Positions 43,137-52,648 of a stretch of DNA of 64,000 bases are shown here, in pieces. The stretch lies in NCBI RefSeq assembly GCF_000981385.1, contig NZ_LATZ01000112.1:1-64000 (forward strand). Direction: 5' to 3'. Every line of letters starts with the position of its first letter. Positions within the stretch are counted from its first letter, which is position 1. Under the pieces are notes generated by a model that saw nothing but the letters and a program-made list of their open reading frames with translations, did no database searches and was not told the origin of the DNA. Source of the stretch: Bacillus sp. SA1-12 (GTDB taxonomy: Bacteria > Bacillota > Bacilli > Bacillales > Bacillaceae). A program made the position numbers and the translations under genes.

Positions 43137-43982
43137 TTATAAACATTGACTAGTATCGATCCGAGCGGTTTGTTTCCCCTTAACCTGTTTTAACGTCGCT
43201 ACAATCAGAAAGCTAACAATCACTAATAAGAGCCATGAGCTCACCTTACCTAGATGAACGAGACTCCATGCATCAGTTTGGTTTGGATATTCCCAAGCTC
43301 CGAAGAACGTTGCAATATTTTCTGCTATCCAAATAAAAAATCCGATGAGCACAAAAGAAAGTGCCAGTGGCATGCGGTAACGAGTTCCATTAACCTCGTA
43401 TGTAACCCATGAATGCCAAAAGACGATCATGACAAGTCCAGATAACCACCAACGAATGTCAATCCAATAATGGTGGGTGAAAAAATTCAAATAAATCGCA
43501 GACGCAAGAGGTACTACGATAAGAAACGGCGGCCACTTTACCAATTCAACCTTTAACCTTCTCCACGCCTGACAGAGATAACTCGCTACACTTGCGTACA
43601 TGAACCCGCTATACAATGGCACTCCAAAAATTTTGAAATATCCTTCCTCTGGATATGACCAGGAGCCCATATGTACCTTGAAAAGTTCCAAAGCGAGTCC
43701 AATAAGGTGAAATAAGGTGATAACCTTTAGTTCATCTCGTGTTTCCAGCCCGGATCGCACCATCCACCACTGCATCAGAAGGCAGATGATGAGCAGCCAG
43801 TCATACCTTGGCAGAAAGGGAAGCTGCATGATTTGTGTAAAAGCCAAAGAGGCAAATATAACGACAGGAAACAAACAGGATAGGGCCTGCTCCCAGCCAA
43901 AACGAACGAGTTGATTTAATGCTCTCATGACTTGTGCCTTCTTCGTTTTTTTCTGAGTACCATCTTGAATGGTTAAATTCAT
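43137..43982 (-). CDS. YoaT-like DUF817 membrane protein
   Basis: 281 residues with seven or eight predicted membrane helices. DUF817 markers include GSWSYPEEGYFKIFGVPLYSGFMYASV, HYWIDIRWWL and ENIATFFGAWEYPNQTDAW. In B. subtilis yoaT is also a neighbour of yoaS-yozG, so the set is conserved; the function is unknown. Here it is sandwiched between two copies of the yozG-yoaS pair. GGGGTG-type spacing precedes the start. Confidence 0.88.
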   Translation of the reverse strand: MNLTIQDGTQKKTKKAQVMRALNQLVRFGWEQALSCLFPVVIFASLAFTQIMQLPFLPRYDWLLIICLLMQWWMVRSGLETRDELKVITLFHLIGLALELFKVHMGSWSYPEEGYFKIFGVPLYSGFMYASVASYLCQAWRRLKVELVKWPPFLIVVPLASAIYLNFFTHHYWIDIRWWLSGLVMIVFWHSWVTYEVNGTRYRMPLALSFVLIGFFIWIAENIATFFGAWEYPNQTDAWSLVHLGKVSSWLLLVIVSFLIVATLKQVKGKQTARIDTSQCL

Positions 43983-44094
43983 GAGTAACCACCCCTTTTA
44001 TTTTTTGGTTCATGGATAATTATGACAGCAATGATAGAAACAAGCGAAAAACTATAGTAATGAGCCTTTTCTTTACAATGTTACTATCACTACT

Positions 44095-44319
44095 TTATGT
44101 TCCTTGAGTCTCTTCATCATTTTTATATTCTAAAATATCTCCGGGTTGGCATTCTAAAGCCTTGCAAATTGCCTCTAATGTTGATAGACGAATCGCCTTT
44201 GCCTTTCCATTTTTCAAGATAGAAAGATTAGCCATTGTTATTCCAACCTTCTCCGAGAGTTCAGTCACACTCATTTTTCTTTTAGCCAGCATCACGTCAA
44301 TATTGATTATAATCGCCAT
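44095..44319 (-). CDS. YozG-like XRE-family repressor (copy 2)
   Basis: 74 residues. The first ~64 residues are identical to copy 1 except for one or two positions (ELSEKVG for ELSERVG, CQPGDILEY for CQPGDLLEY); the acidic tail differs. It starts 9 bases after the DUF2975 copy 2 stop. Identical recognition helices imply both copies bind the same box and cross-regulate. Confidence 0.88.
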   Translation of the reverse strand: MAIIINIDVMLAKRKMSVTELSEKVGITMANLSILKNGKAKAIRLSTLEAICKALECQPGDILEYKNDEETQGT

Positions 44320-44328
44320 GTTATCACC

Positions 44329-44820
44329 TCAGACCGTTAAATCATTTTCTGATTTTATATCTATCGCTTCTTTTAACAGTTTTTGAAGAACAGCCGCAAA
44401 AACTGCGATCACCATCGAAGCAAAAGGAACAACCAATCCGACAAAGATGACACCCGGTGCGTCGTCCATTTCCGCAAAGAGATAAAAGAGCGGCAGGACT
44501 AGCAAATGCAAACCACTGATCGTAATTGCACAGTATTTGATTTTCTTTAAAGCATTAACAGAAATTTGCGAGAAAGCTTCATTTTTATCAATATAGCGCA
44601 AAAGTTTGAAGGCCTGATACAAAGCAAAGAAAAAAGGGATTGCCGATGCATAAAAAACGATGGAAACAAGATATTTCATAAGAGCAAACTGTGGAAGCAA
44701 TTTTGCTGCAACATTCGCTAACTCGGGCACCAAGAAGATGCACAAAGCAAGAACTGGTAACCCCAAAAGAATAACAGCTATCTTTAAAAAGAGCGTTGAC
44801 ACTAATTTCATAAAAAGCAC
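44329..44820 (-). CDS. YoaS-like DUF2975 membrane protein (copy 2)
   Basis: 163 residues, four predicted membrane helices, clearly a paralog of the 42277 gene (shared KIKNCAITISGL/KIKYCAITISGL, ASMVIAVFAAVLQKLLKEAIDIKSEN). The middle and the extracytoplasmic loops have diverged, which may mean different partners or signals. Same promoter layout as copy 1. Confidence 0.86.
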   Translation of the reverse strand: MLFMKLVSTLFLKIAVILLGLPVLALCIFLVPELANVAAKLLPQFALMKYLVSIVFYASAIPFFFALYQAFKLLRYIDKNEAFSQISVNALKKIKYCAITISGLHLLVLPLFYLFAEMDDAPGVIFVGLVVPFASMVIAVFAAVLQKLLKEAIDIKSENDLTV

Positions 44821-44843
44821 CTCACTTATTTATTGTTTATTCG

Positions 44844-44876
44844 AATTTAACACACGATTTATCGATTTACAATAAA
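44844..44876 (-). promoter_or_regulatory. Promoter and conserved box of yoaS/yozG copy 2
   Basis: TTGTAA (44872-44867), 17 bases, TAAATT (44849-44844), with the same 20-base box (44857-44876) as copy 1. Confidence 0.7.
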
Positions 44877-45394
44877 AAATTATTGAAAATAATTATTTTG
44901 TTATTGTTATAGAATTATCCTATCATTTTTGACAAGATAAAAAGCATTCCTCTTAACAAAGAAATGCTCCAAAATTAAACGATTCAATATCAGGATTTTG
45001 TTTATTCCTTATCCAAAGTGACAACAAAGTTTTTGATTTTCAAATCAATTGATCGAACCATAGATCAAAATTTTTGTATCTGGGGACCAAAGGAATGTGA
45101 ATAAGTTATCTAAAAATAACTCAAAGTAAAAATTCAAGAATTACATTGATATCGGTTCAGATGATATACGTAAATTCATATGAAGAACCGCTTTATGAAA
45201 GAATGCATACCGAAGTTATAGGAAAATTGTTAAATGAATTTATCATGACAAAAGCTTGAAAATTGGTTTAAACAAATTAACATGAAAGTTGCGGTAAATA
45301 AGAAAATCCTCAGTAATAATTGCCTTTGCCTGGTGTTTTCCTACGAGGAAGCCAAATCAGAGGTGTAAGTCGTTTTTTTCTAATAGCATAATCA
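44877..45394. other. Intergenic stretch after the duplicated unit
   Basis: It holds a terminator-like hairpin at 44940-44968 (AGCATT / AATGCT) and no convincing gene. A 32-codon frame near 45161-45259 (YVNSYEEPLYERMHTEV) lacks a ribosome binding site and is not called. Confidence 0.5.
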
Positions 45395-45538
45395 TTACCA
45401 TTCAGGATGATGATTTGTCATTAACTTTAGGTTTCTTCTATTTATTTCTTCTATTAGCATCCTAATAAATTCATTGTCAAGATCCAATTCTATTGCAGAA
45501 TAATAAGCCTCAATTAGATGACAATCTGATAGTTTCAC
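45395..45538 (-). CDS. sda: Sporulation checkpoint inhibitor Sda
   Basis: 47 residues from a GTG at 45538 with AGAGGTG 7 bases upstream. An in-frame ATG at 45586 would add 16 residues but has no such site and does not fit the family. The sequence (KLSDCHLIEAYYSAIELDLDN, FIRMLIEEINRR) follows B. subtilis Sda (LSDELLIESYFKATEMNLN, FI.LIENEIKRRSL) almost position for position. Sda is a helical hairpin that binds the sporulation kinase KinA and blocks Spo0A activation when DNA replication is disturbed. No DnaA box (TTATNCACA) was seen in the short upstream region. Confidence 0.85.
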   Translation of the reverse strand: MKLSDCHLIEAYYSAIELDLDNEFIRMLIEEINRRNLKLMTNHHPEW

Positions 45539-45648
45539 ATTTGTGCACCTCTTTATATATTGTTCAATCGATTGAGCCACTTTCATGTTAATGACAAGTG
45601 GCCCAATCTAAAAAATTTTTAATAACCTTAATTAAAATTTGCTCTTAT

Positions 45649-46383
45649 TTAAGACAATAATGGTATTCTTTTTTGATAGCGTTCAACTAACTTTTCATTA
45701 TGATCATCCGCCCCATCAATATTTCCACTTAGGAAAATTGGCGGTTCAAATCCGTTATCTGCCATTATTTTAATTGATTCAGCAAAGATCGAATTTAATA
45801 TAACTGCACCAACAACTGTTGAGGTTGGACCAAATGGAACTTGTACCTTTTCATAGGAAAGAATAGCATCCCCTTTTACTGAATGGTTATCAATCACCAG
45901 GTCTACGGAATTGAATAAATGTTTTCCTGTTTTGTGTCTTGATGGCTGACTTTGCGAGTACTCTAAGGAAGTAATTCCGATTACGAATGCGCCTTTCCTT
46001 TTCGCCTCATTTGCAACATCAACAGGAACTGGATTTCGTCCGGATGTTGATAAAACAATAACTACATCGCTCGTCTGAATGTCCTGGTCGGTTAAAAATT
46101 GTCCTACATAATCATTTTTTCTTTCTAATTCGGATGATCGTAAAGCTCCTTCGTGCAGCATTAAAGGCTCAATGAGAATCGGTTTAATTGGAACAAGGCC
46201 ACCTGCACGATAAAATACTTCTTCTGTTAAAATGTGGGAATGCCCGCAGCCAAATAGTTGAATAATTCCCCCGCCTTGGATCGCTTCAGCCACTTTTTCT
46301 GCTGCTTTTTGTAAGTTCTCTTTCTCATTTTTTTCAACGATTTCTAATCTTTCCATTGCTTTATTAAAAAATTGTGTAAGCAT
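45649..46383 (-). CDS. SIS-domain protein (UPF0309 type)
   Basis: 244 residues, one SIS sugar-phosphate-binding domain (FGCGHSHILTEEVFYRAGGL, VVIVLSTSGRNPVPVDVA, FVIGITSLEYSQSQ) of the UPF0309 group. Members are thought to act as isomerases or lyases on phosphosugars, with no fixed substrate. It is the last gene of the PTS operon, 55 bases after the creatininase-family gene, with GTGAGGAG upstream of the ATG. It is probably the step that handles the phosphosugar released by the other enzymes (inference). Confidence 0.85.
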   Translation of the reverse strand: MLTQFFNKAMERLEIVEKNEKENLQKAAEKVAEAIQGGGIIQLFGCGHSHILTEEVFYRAGGLVPIKPILIEPLMLHEGALRSSELERKNDYVGQFLTDQDIQTSDVVIVLSTSGRNPVPVDVANEAKRKGAFVIGITSLEYSQSQPSRHKTGKHLFNSVDLVIDNHSVKGDAILSYEKVQVPFGPTSTVVGAVILNSIFAESIKIMADNGFEPPIFLSGNIDGADDHNEKLVERYQKRIPLLS

Positions 46384-46438
46384 TTTTTTGTCTCCTCACT
46401 TTGAAATGATTTTGATGAACTTTTGTTGATAAAGGGGC

Positions 46439-47179
46439 TTATTCATTATCAGTTATTTCATTTTTGGCACTTTCAATTAAGTTCACCATGTTTTCAATAG
46501 CTACATCGATAATTCTTTTACCCTTTTCTTTCGTTGCTAATTTTGCATCTCCAAGCACGGCAGAACTGGTAAATTCCTCCCAAGGTGTTGGTGTTGCATC
46601 CGCACTTAAAGGGATAGACGGGATATCAGTAATAGCTTTTGACATATCTACATATTCTTCTGCTAAATACAGCATATAAGATGTCTCAATTTCACATGCA
46701 TGAAAATAAGTAGCGTGAGAGGATATGGTTTCTCTTACTTCCTCGGTGATCTTTTTTGTACCTGGATAGAATAAATATAGGATTTTAAAATCTGGAAATT
46801 GCTGAAATAGTTTTCTTGCTGCTTCTTTTAGGGCAACAGCATTTCCCAAGTGCCCGTTTATCATGGCGAAAACTCTGAATCCCTGTTCATATAAGCTTTT
46901 TCCCATATCCACTAACAAAGAGATTAATGTTTCGTTACTAATATTTATGCTGCCTGGGAAATTTTTTAGGCTCCATACCTGACCATATGGCATTGTCGGT
47001 AAGACATAAGCACCTGTTTTTTCAGCGACTTTCTCTGACACTCTTTCTGCTAAGAAATTATCCGTTCCAAGTGGTAGATGTGGTCCATGTGCTTCAACTG
47101 CACCTATAGGTAATATAGCTATTTTACTTTTATTTATTTTTTCTTTCACTTCAAAGGAATTTTCATTTTGGAATAACAT
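46439..47179 (-). CDS. Creatininase-family amidohydrolase
   Basis: 246 residues of the creatininase family, whose members are metal-dependent amidohydrolases or deformylases. Metal-site motifs: GAVEAHGPHLPLGTDN (residues about 27-42), NGHLGN in place of the usual NGHGGN, and HACEIETS in place of HAGExETS. These two changes could alter the pocket. The substrate is unknown. It lies 14 bases downstream of the phosphotriesterase-family gene in the PTS operon, so it likely acts on the same nutrient. Confidence 0.85.
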   Translation of the reverse strand: MLFQNENSFEVKEKINKSKIAILPIGAVEAHGPHLPLGTDNFLAERVSEKVAEKTGAYVLPTMPYGQVWSLKNFPGSINISNETLISLLVDMGKSLYEQGFRVFAMINGHLGNAVALKEAARKLFQQFPDFKILYLFYPGTKKITEEVRETISSHATYFHACEIETSYMLYLAEEYVDMSKAITDIPSIPLSADATPTPWEEFTSSAVLGDAKLATKEKGKRIIDVAIENMVNLIESAKNEITDNE

Positions 47180-47193
47180 GCTTCATACTCCCT

Positions 47194-48186
47194 TTATTTC
47201 TTAAATGCAAAGCATCTTGCCGGATTTTCAACAAAAAATTTCTGAATTAATTTTTCTCCATCAAATCCTTGCCGGTTTGCATCATCAATAAAACGCGGAA
47301 CCCATTTTGCTATAATGTATTCTAACCCCAATCCATAATCATAGTGTTTATAATAAGTTTTCCTAGCTGTGTCCCCACTAACTAAAATTTGATCTTCATA
47401 CCCTTTTCTTACTAATTCTAATATACAATGGATTCGAGTACTTTCTGGTGCGTATTTAATTTTTGCAATCCCATCAAAGCTTAGATATGCTCCTGTTTTC
47501 GCAATTTGCTCATGGTAATAAGGATCCGGATTTCGATCCATATGGCCTAAACTAAGATATTCAAGATTGACATTTTCACTTTTCAAGAGCTCAAGCTGTT
47601 CAAGCCCCATCGTTCCTGCCTCAGTATGAGAATGTACAGGCGCTTTTGTCTCATGATGCGCTCTTGCAACAGCGCGTAATGTTTTTTCTTCTAATGGTGT
47701 GATCCGGTTATAACCTGTTCCGAATTTAACTTGCCCAGCCTTAAAAGGAGTGCCTTCAAGACCTTCTTCGACTTCACGGATAACAAAATCAGTAAGCTCA
47801 TTTATGGACGAATGATCAATCCATTCTGTATATGTTTCATAATCACCAATGATTGGTTTTAATTCTTCCTTCACTCTGGCATCCCATAAAAAACTTTTAT
47901 TAAAGCCAGCTGTACCGATGATTTGAATGCCTGTTTCATCGGAAATTTGTTTAACGGCTTGAACATCTCGGCCATAATCAATTGCTGTAGCATCAACAAT
48001 GGTTTTTCCGCCATATCTTTTAAAGTCTTCAACATCTTTTTGCGATTTTTCTTTATCATCTAACAATAAATCGTCTGCTCCCCGTTGAACCCAATAATCT
48101 GGTCTGCAAACGATGTGTTCATGAGAATAAGTAAACCCTAATTCTTTTGGGTTAATATCTCCATTAAATGTACGAATATAGCTCAT
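47194..48186 (-). CDS. Phosphotriesterase-family lactonase/hydrolase
   Basis: 330 residues, an amidohydrolase-superfamily TIM barrel of the phosphotriesterase (COG1735) group. All binuclear metal ligands can be seen: HxH in YSHEHIV (residues 22-24), the bridging Lys in AGQVKFG, His in VHSHTEAG, His in LGHMDRNPD, and Asp in LVSGDTARK. Several COG1735 enzymes encoded beside ascorbate-type PTS genes hydrolyse phosphorylated sugar lactones, and that is the best guess here. It lies 76 bases after the EIIC gene. GGAGG precedes the ATG. Confidence 0.85.
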   Translation of the reverse strand: MSYIRTFNGDINPKELGFTYSHEHIVCRPDYWVQRGADDLLLDDKEKSQKDVEDFKRYGGKTIVDATAIDYGRDVQAVKQISDETGIQIIGTAGFNKSFLWDARVKEELKPIIGDYETYTEWIDHSSINELTDFVIREVEEGLEGTPFKAGQVKFGTGYNRITPLEEKTLRAVARAHHETKAPVHSHTEAGTMGLEQLELLKSENVNLEYLSLGHMDRNPDPYYHEQIAKTGAYLSFDGIAKIKYAPESTRIHCILELVRKGYEDQILVSGDTARKTYYKHYDYGLGLEYIIAKWVPRFIDDANRQGFDGEKLIQKFFVENPARCFAFKK

Positions 48187-48262
48187 GATTTAACCTCCAC
48201 TATATTTTTTATTCACCTTTTATTTGAAAAACCGACATGCTATACATGCCGGTTATTTAAAA

Positions 48263-49558
48263 TTAGAATAATAATTGCGCAATAAATTTCACAATTGGGC
48301 CTAACACGAACATATCTGAATCCGCAGCCCACATTGCCGTATCAGGGATAGTTGAAGATAATAAGAATTTAACAGTCAAATATTGTCCCCAAGATACAAT
48401 TGTAGCTGTAATAAATCCTCCGATAACAGCTCCTCGGACACCGCCAGTTGCATTTCCGAAAACTCCTGCTGTTGAACCATGGAAGAATAACACAATCATC
48501 GTTGGGACGAACACATATGCAACAGTGTTTCCTAAGATAACTAACCAAATTAACGCTCCTCCAAAAGCACCTAAGAAACCTAAAATGACTGCATTTGGGG
48601 CAAACGTAAAGACAACCGGGCAATCCAAAGCTGGTTTTGCACCAGGAACTAACTTGGTAGCGATTCCATTAAAGGCAGGAACAATCTCACCGATGAACAT
48701 TTTCACACCTAGCAAGACAACAGCAATTCCTCCAGCAAAGGTTAATGATTGAATAATTGAATAAATGATAAAGTTTTGATCCCCTGATTTAGCGATTAAC
48801 TCTTCTGCTCCAGGAGTACCCTTTGTCATTAAGATGACAGCACCTACAAAGAATAATATCCCCATCGTCAAAGCTGTGATTACATTGGAATCTCTTAAAA
48901 ATTCAAGCCCTTTAGGGAGTTTGATTTTTTCTGAATCATTCTCTTTATTTCCTAAGAATTTACCAGCTAAAGCCGCAAGTACAGCAACCACAGCTGATGT
49001 ATGGCCTAATGCGATGTTATCGTTGCCAGTAACCTTTCTCATAAATGGTTGAACAATTGCAGGTTGGAATGTCCAATAAAGACCCATAAAAACAGATAAG
49101 AAAAAGACTAGTTTTCCAAATGATAGATCTCCCACTGCATCAATAATGATCCCTGCAAAGATCATGGTTGTCCAGAACATCATATGTCCTGTTAAATAGA
49201 TATACTTAAACTTGGTAAACCGAGCTAATAAAACGTTTATTACAAAACCAATAAACATAGAAAGTGTAACGGCAGAGCCATATTTTGCACTAAATTCTTC
49301 CTGGCCAAGGAAATTAGCGAAAGAGCTTGTCTCTAGCCCAAACACTTCTTTCCACATAGGTTCAAAGACCGTTAGTGCGCCGACAATTACTCCGGCACCG
49401 GCGTTGATAATGAGAAAACCAATCATTGCTTTAAATGTGCCGCTAATTGTTTGACTAGCTGATTTCTTTTGTAATAGTAAACCTAGTAAGACAATAAATC
49501 CTAATAAAATAGCCGGTACCCCAAAGATGTTTGTTGCGATCCATTGAATTGCCTCCAT
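48263..49558 (-). CDS. PTS EIIC, ascorbate (UlaA/SgaT) family
   Basis: 431 residues, about ten to eleven membrane helices, in the SgaT/UlaA family of PTS EIIC proteins (VPAILLGFIVLLGLLLQKKS, FMIGFVINVLLARFTKFKYIYLTGH, CPVVFTFAPNAVILGFLGAF, FFHGSTAGVFGN). It moves the sugar across the membrane and hands it to EIIB for phosphorylation. Paralogs carry L-ascorbate, but many accept other compounds. It lacks a fused EIIB. Start follows GGGGGAG. It lies 27 bases after EIIB. Confidence 0.9.
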   Translation of the reverse strand: MEAIQWIATNIFGVPAILLGFIVLLGLLLQKKSASQTISGTFKAMIGFLIINAGAGVIVGALTVFEPMWKEVFGLETSSFANFLGQEEFSAKYGSAVTLSMFIGFVINVLLARFTKFKYIYLTGHMMFWTTMIFAGIIIDAVGDLSFGKLVFFLSVFMGLYWTFQPAIVQPFMRKVTGNDNIALGHTSAVVAVLAALAGKFLGNKENDSEKIKLPKGLEFLRDSNVITALTMGILFFVGAVILMTKGTPGAEELIAKSGDQNFIIYSIIQSLTFAGGIAVVLLGVKMFIGEIVPAFNGIATKLVPGAKPALDCPVVFTFAPNAVILGFLGAFGGALIWLVILGNTVAYVFVPTMIVLFFHGSTAGVFGNATGGVRGAVIGGFITATIVSWGQYLTVKFLLSSTIPDTAMWAADSDMFVLGPIVKFIAQLLF

Positions 49559-49585
49559 TGTTGTCTCCCCCCATTATCTATTCTT

Positions 49586-49852
49586 TTATTTAATATTGTT
49601 TTCGATCGCTGTTTTGATTTCATTCATATCAAAATAATTGCTAACGATAATGATTTTTGAGGAATGCCCCTCTAACGATTGAGCTAATTCATTGCTTGTA
49701 ATGATATATTCCGGATTTTCGCTTGATGCACTTGATACATCGGTATTCTCAACATCCGCTTGAACTCCTAAATCTCTTAAAGCAGTTTCAACATTCATTC
49801 GTAAAATTAAGCTTGTTCCTTGTCCTAAACCACATACACATAAAATTTTCAT
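49586..49852 (-). CDS. PTS EIIB, ascorbate/lactose type
   Basis: 88 residues, the small soluble EIIB with the phosphocysteine loop at VCGLGQGTSL (Cys7). It receives phosphate from EIIA and passes it to the sugar held by EIIC. The start overlaps the EIIA stop by 4 bases (ATGA-type coupling). Confidence 0.9.
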   Translation of the reverse strand: MKILCVCGLGQGTSLILRMNVETALRDLGVQADVENTDVSSASSENPEYIITSNELAQSLEGHSSKIIIVSNYFDMNEIKTAIENNIK

Positions 49853-50292
49853 TTTTCATTTCCTCCAATGATTTGTTTAATTTCTTGATAAGTTTCCGCT
49901 TTATCTAGCATTTCAAGATTTCTTTGGTCATTTAAAAGCATAGTTAGTTTTTGTAAAATTTTAATATGCTCTTCACTTGATGATGCACCTAGTGCAAAAA
50001 CAAATTTTACTGGATCATTAGTTGCACTGCCAAATTTAACTGGCTTTTTTAATCTGACGAATGAGACAGAAGCCTCATTTACTCCATCCTCAGGTCTTGC
50101 GTGAGGTAATGCGATTTTTGGAGCTAGTACAAAATATGGACCATTTTTCTTATATGACTGAAGCATAGCTTCAACATATTCTTCCTCAACTACATGTTCA
50201 TTCACTAACAAATTTCCTGCTATTTTAATTGTTTCTTCTGGTGAAGTTGTTTCAACATCTAAAGCTACTAAGCTTTCATCTAAAAACCTCAT
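49849..50292 (-). CDS. PTS EIIA, fructose/mannitol-type (PTS_EIIA_2)
   Basis: 147 residues. The phosphorylated His lies in IALPHARPEDGV. It accepts phosphate from HPr and is paired with the EIIB and EIIC downstream. A homologous EIIA domain is also fused to the end of the adjacent BglG-type regulator (IPHAKPEDGV), so the regulator can read PTS traffic. AAAAGGAG precedes the ATG. Confidence 0.9.
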   Translation of the reverse strand: MRFLDESLVALDVETTSPEETIKIAGNLLVNEHVVEEEYVEAMLQSYKKNGPYFVLAPKIALPHARPEDGVNEASVSFVRLKKPVKFGSATNDPVKFVFALGASSSEEHIKILQKLTMLLNDQRNLEMLDKAETYQEIKQIIGGNEK

Positions 50293-50319
50293 AACTAAAC
50301 TCCTTTTACAATGAATTTC

Positions 50320-52446
50320 CTAATATGAATGGGCCACAATCGTTTTTAAAATTATTTCAGCAGATTGAGCTTTTATTATCTGATCCATGCATGTTTGATC
50401 AGTAAGCAGCTTAGTTAGTTGGGAAAGAGCTTTTAAATGACTCTCTCCATCAATTGCGGCTAACACAACGATTAGATTGACATGATGTCTTGTAGAAGCT
50501 GAAAAATTCACACCTTTTTCTAAACACAGCAAACTCATACCCAGTTTCTTCACGCCATCCTCTGGTTTGGCATGAGGAATGGCTACTTTTGGAGCAATCA
50601 CAATATAGGGACCTAATTTTGTAATCGTATCAATCATTGAGTTTACGTACTCTTCCGTAATATAGTGATGATCAACCAAAGGCTGCGCCCCTGTACGGAT
50701 CGCTTCCTTCCAGTCTTTCACTTCTTTTTTTACTTGTATAAATTCTTTTGTCAGCAGCTCGCTTAAAGCCGGCTTATTTGATATCTCGAATTTTGAAATT
50801 GGTTTCTTAAGATATTGCCTCAGGTCTTTTTCAAGATTCACCTTATCATCGATTTTCGTATGTTTTTGAACGATATCCATTAATGCTTCGATAGAGTAGG
50901 ACGTGTGTTTTATATTTGTTTCAAACAAAGCGTTTACTTTCTTTAATAAACTTTCTTTTTCAGCCTCGGTTAGAATGGGACTTACGATAAATACTGGTAT
51001 TTCCCTGCTTTGAATTGGAGTAGTAGAAACAATGAAATCAACTTTGTAATCGTTATTTTCATACTCCCTTAAGGAAACGCTATCAATAATATCAATAGTT
51101 GAGAAAAGTCCTTCTAACTGATGTTCCAGCAATTTAGAAGTCCCTAATCCGCTTGCACATACAATCAGAACTTTTTTACGATTTGCAAGTGTAACACCTG
51201 TCCGCTTCAGCCATCCGCCAAAATGCATGGCAATTAAAGCCGTTTCATTTTCATTTACGGGTTTTCCAATGGCTCTTTCAAGATGAGGAATCACCTTTTT
51301 TGTGAGCTGGAAAATATCCTGGTACTTTTCTTTCATTAATTCAGCTACTTGATTTTCAACTTCAAGTTCATATTTAATGCGATAAAAGGATGGTTTCACA
51401 TGAAGGAGTAGATTTTTCTCTAATAGATGCCGATCTTTAAGGAAAATACATGCATATTTTTGAAAATCAGTCACCATATTGGAAACCACTTCTTTTAACA
51501 TCTGTGTTTCAGAATTCTTATTTTCTTCTAAAATCCTTTGTGAAGACTGTACTTTTGAACTTAATAGATGCTTCGTTATATAAAAGATCTCATCTTGAGG
51601 AAAATCTAGTTTGAAAATAGTTGATAATTTTTGACAGATCTTCATTGCTGCTTGATATTCCTTCGTTTCACTTAAAACCTCTTTTTCAACTTTGTCTATT
51701 TTGATTCGTTTACCTTGCATTAATCTTTTAACGAATAAGATAAGGCGAAAAGTTAAGCTGTAGAAAAAATCATCAGTGTATTGAAGGTTCAAGTCTATTT
51801 CACTTTCAGAAACAATGTTACGAACAACTTTCAATTCGTCGATATTAAAAAGTTCTTGATGATCTTTGTTATCCATTAAAGAACTATTTAATAGTGTGGG
51901 AATTTTGGCCAATAATGTCTGCCAGCCTTCACTTGGCAGAACACTTGACAGATAATAAACAATAGCTTTTCTCTTGTCGTCTTCATCACCGATAAGGATA
52001 TATCCTGATTTACGTTCAAACTCTAATGATAGTTGAAATCGTTCAATCTCCTCTTTTAATACCTTTAAATCCTCAATTGTTGTATTTCGGCTTACTCTGA
52101 TCTTTTCCATTAAGTCATCTAAAAAAAGCGGAGTATCACGTCCTAGTAAATAAAGGGCTAACCAGGCTTTTCTTTCCTTCGCAGAGTACTCATAATGCCA
52201 TGTTTTAACCATTTCAATCTTTTTTGGAATTAGGAATGCTGTCTCATCATCAAGAATAAATCCTGCACCTCTTACATGTTTCACAGGAGATAAATCATTT
52301 TCTTCCAGCCAATCATTTATTTTTTCAATATCATAATAAATCGTTCTTCTAGAAATTTTGAATTTTTCCATAAGTTCTTTAACTGGAACATATGATTCCG
52401 AATGAACTAAATGGGATAAAATGGCTGTGCTGCGTTGATCCAACAT
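50320..52446 (-). CDS. PRD-containing BglG/LicR-type PTS regulator
   Basis: 708 residues in the full LicR/MtlR layout: N-terminal HTH (residues about 8-60, VPVKELMEKFKISRRTIYYDIEKI), a second HTH/Mga-like region (RVSRNTTIEDLKVL), two PRDs (residues about 180-400), an EIIB-like domain (VLIVCASGLGTSKLLEHQ), and a C-terminal EIIA domain (VAIPHAKPEDGVKKLG). Phosphorylation by HPr and the EIIs would set its activity according to substrate and energy state. It likely activates the PTS operon that starts 28 bases downstream and may be its first gene. AAAGGAGG precedes the ATG. Confidence 0.9.
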   Translation of the reverse strand: MLDQRSTAILSHLVHSESYVPVKELMEKFKISRRTIYYDIEKINDWLEENDLSPVKHVRGAGFILDDETAFLIPKKIEMVKTWHYEYSAKERKAWLALYLLGRDTPLFLDDLMEKIRVSRNTTIEDLKVLKEEIERFQLSLEFERKSGYILIGDEDDKRKAIVYYLSSVLPSEGWQTLLAKIPTLLNSSLMDNKDHQELFNIDELKVVRNIVSESEIDLNLQYTDDFFYSLTFRLILFVKRLMQGKRIKIDKVEKEVLSETKEYQAAMKICQKLSTIFKLDFPQDEIFYITKHLLSSKVQSSQRILEENKNSETQMLKEVVSNMVTDFQKYACIFLKDRHLLEKNLLLHVKPSFYRIKYELEVENQVAELMKEKYQDIFQLTKKVIPHLERAIGKPVNENETALIAMHFGGWLKRTGVTLANRKKVLIVCASGLGTSKLLEHQLEGLFSTIDIIDSVSLREYENNDYKVDFIVSTTPIQSREIPVFIVSPILTEAEKESLLKKVNALFETNIKHTSYSIEALMDIVQKHTKIDDKVNLEKDLRQYLKKPISKFEISNKPALSELLTKEFIQVKKEVKDWKEAIRTGAQPLVDHHYITEEYVNSMIDTITKLGPYIVIAPKVAIPHAKPEDGVKKLGMSLLCLEKGVNFSASTRHHVNLIVVLAAIDGESHLKALSQLTKLLTDQTCMDQIIKAQSAEIILKTIVAHSY

Positions 52447-52648
52447 GAACGTTACCTCCTTTGCACCGATTTATAGTTTGTGCAAAAAAGTATTGATTTA
52501 ATGATTAGTACTGCTGCGTACCTTTACTATAATGTGTTTTTATCTAAATGTAGAGACCAAATCCTACTCAACTGTTTTGTGCAAAATTGGATGGAATGAC
52601 TCTGAGGTTTATTAACAGGCTGTTTTAAGGGAAGAGATGAAATAAAAA

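Larger units (their letters stand above)
42033..44990. repeat. Tandem duplication of the yozG-yoaS unit
   Basis: Two direct copies of ~900 bases (42033 to about 42950, and 44095 to about 44990), each made of XRE gene, DUF2975 gene, promoter box and a terminator-like hairpin upstream, flank the single DUF817 gene. The DNA is most alike at the gene ends and promoter and least in the middle of DUF2975, so the duplication is not recent. Confidence 0.8.

Noticed and set aside
45161..45259. 32-codon plus-strand frame
   Set aside because: No ribosome binding site and no recognisable features.
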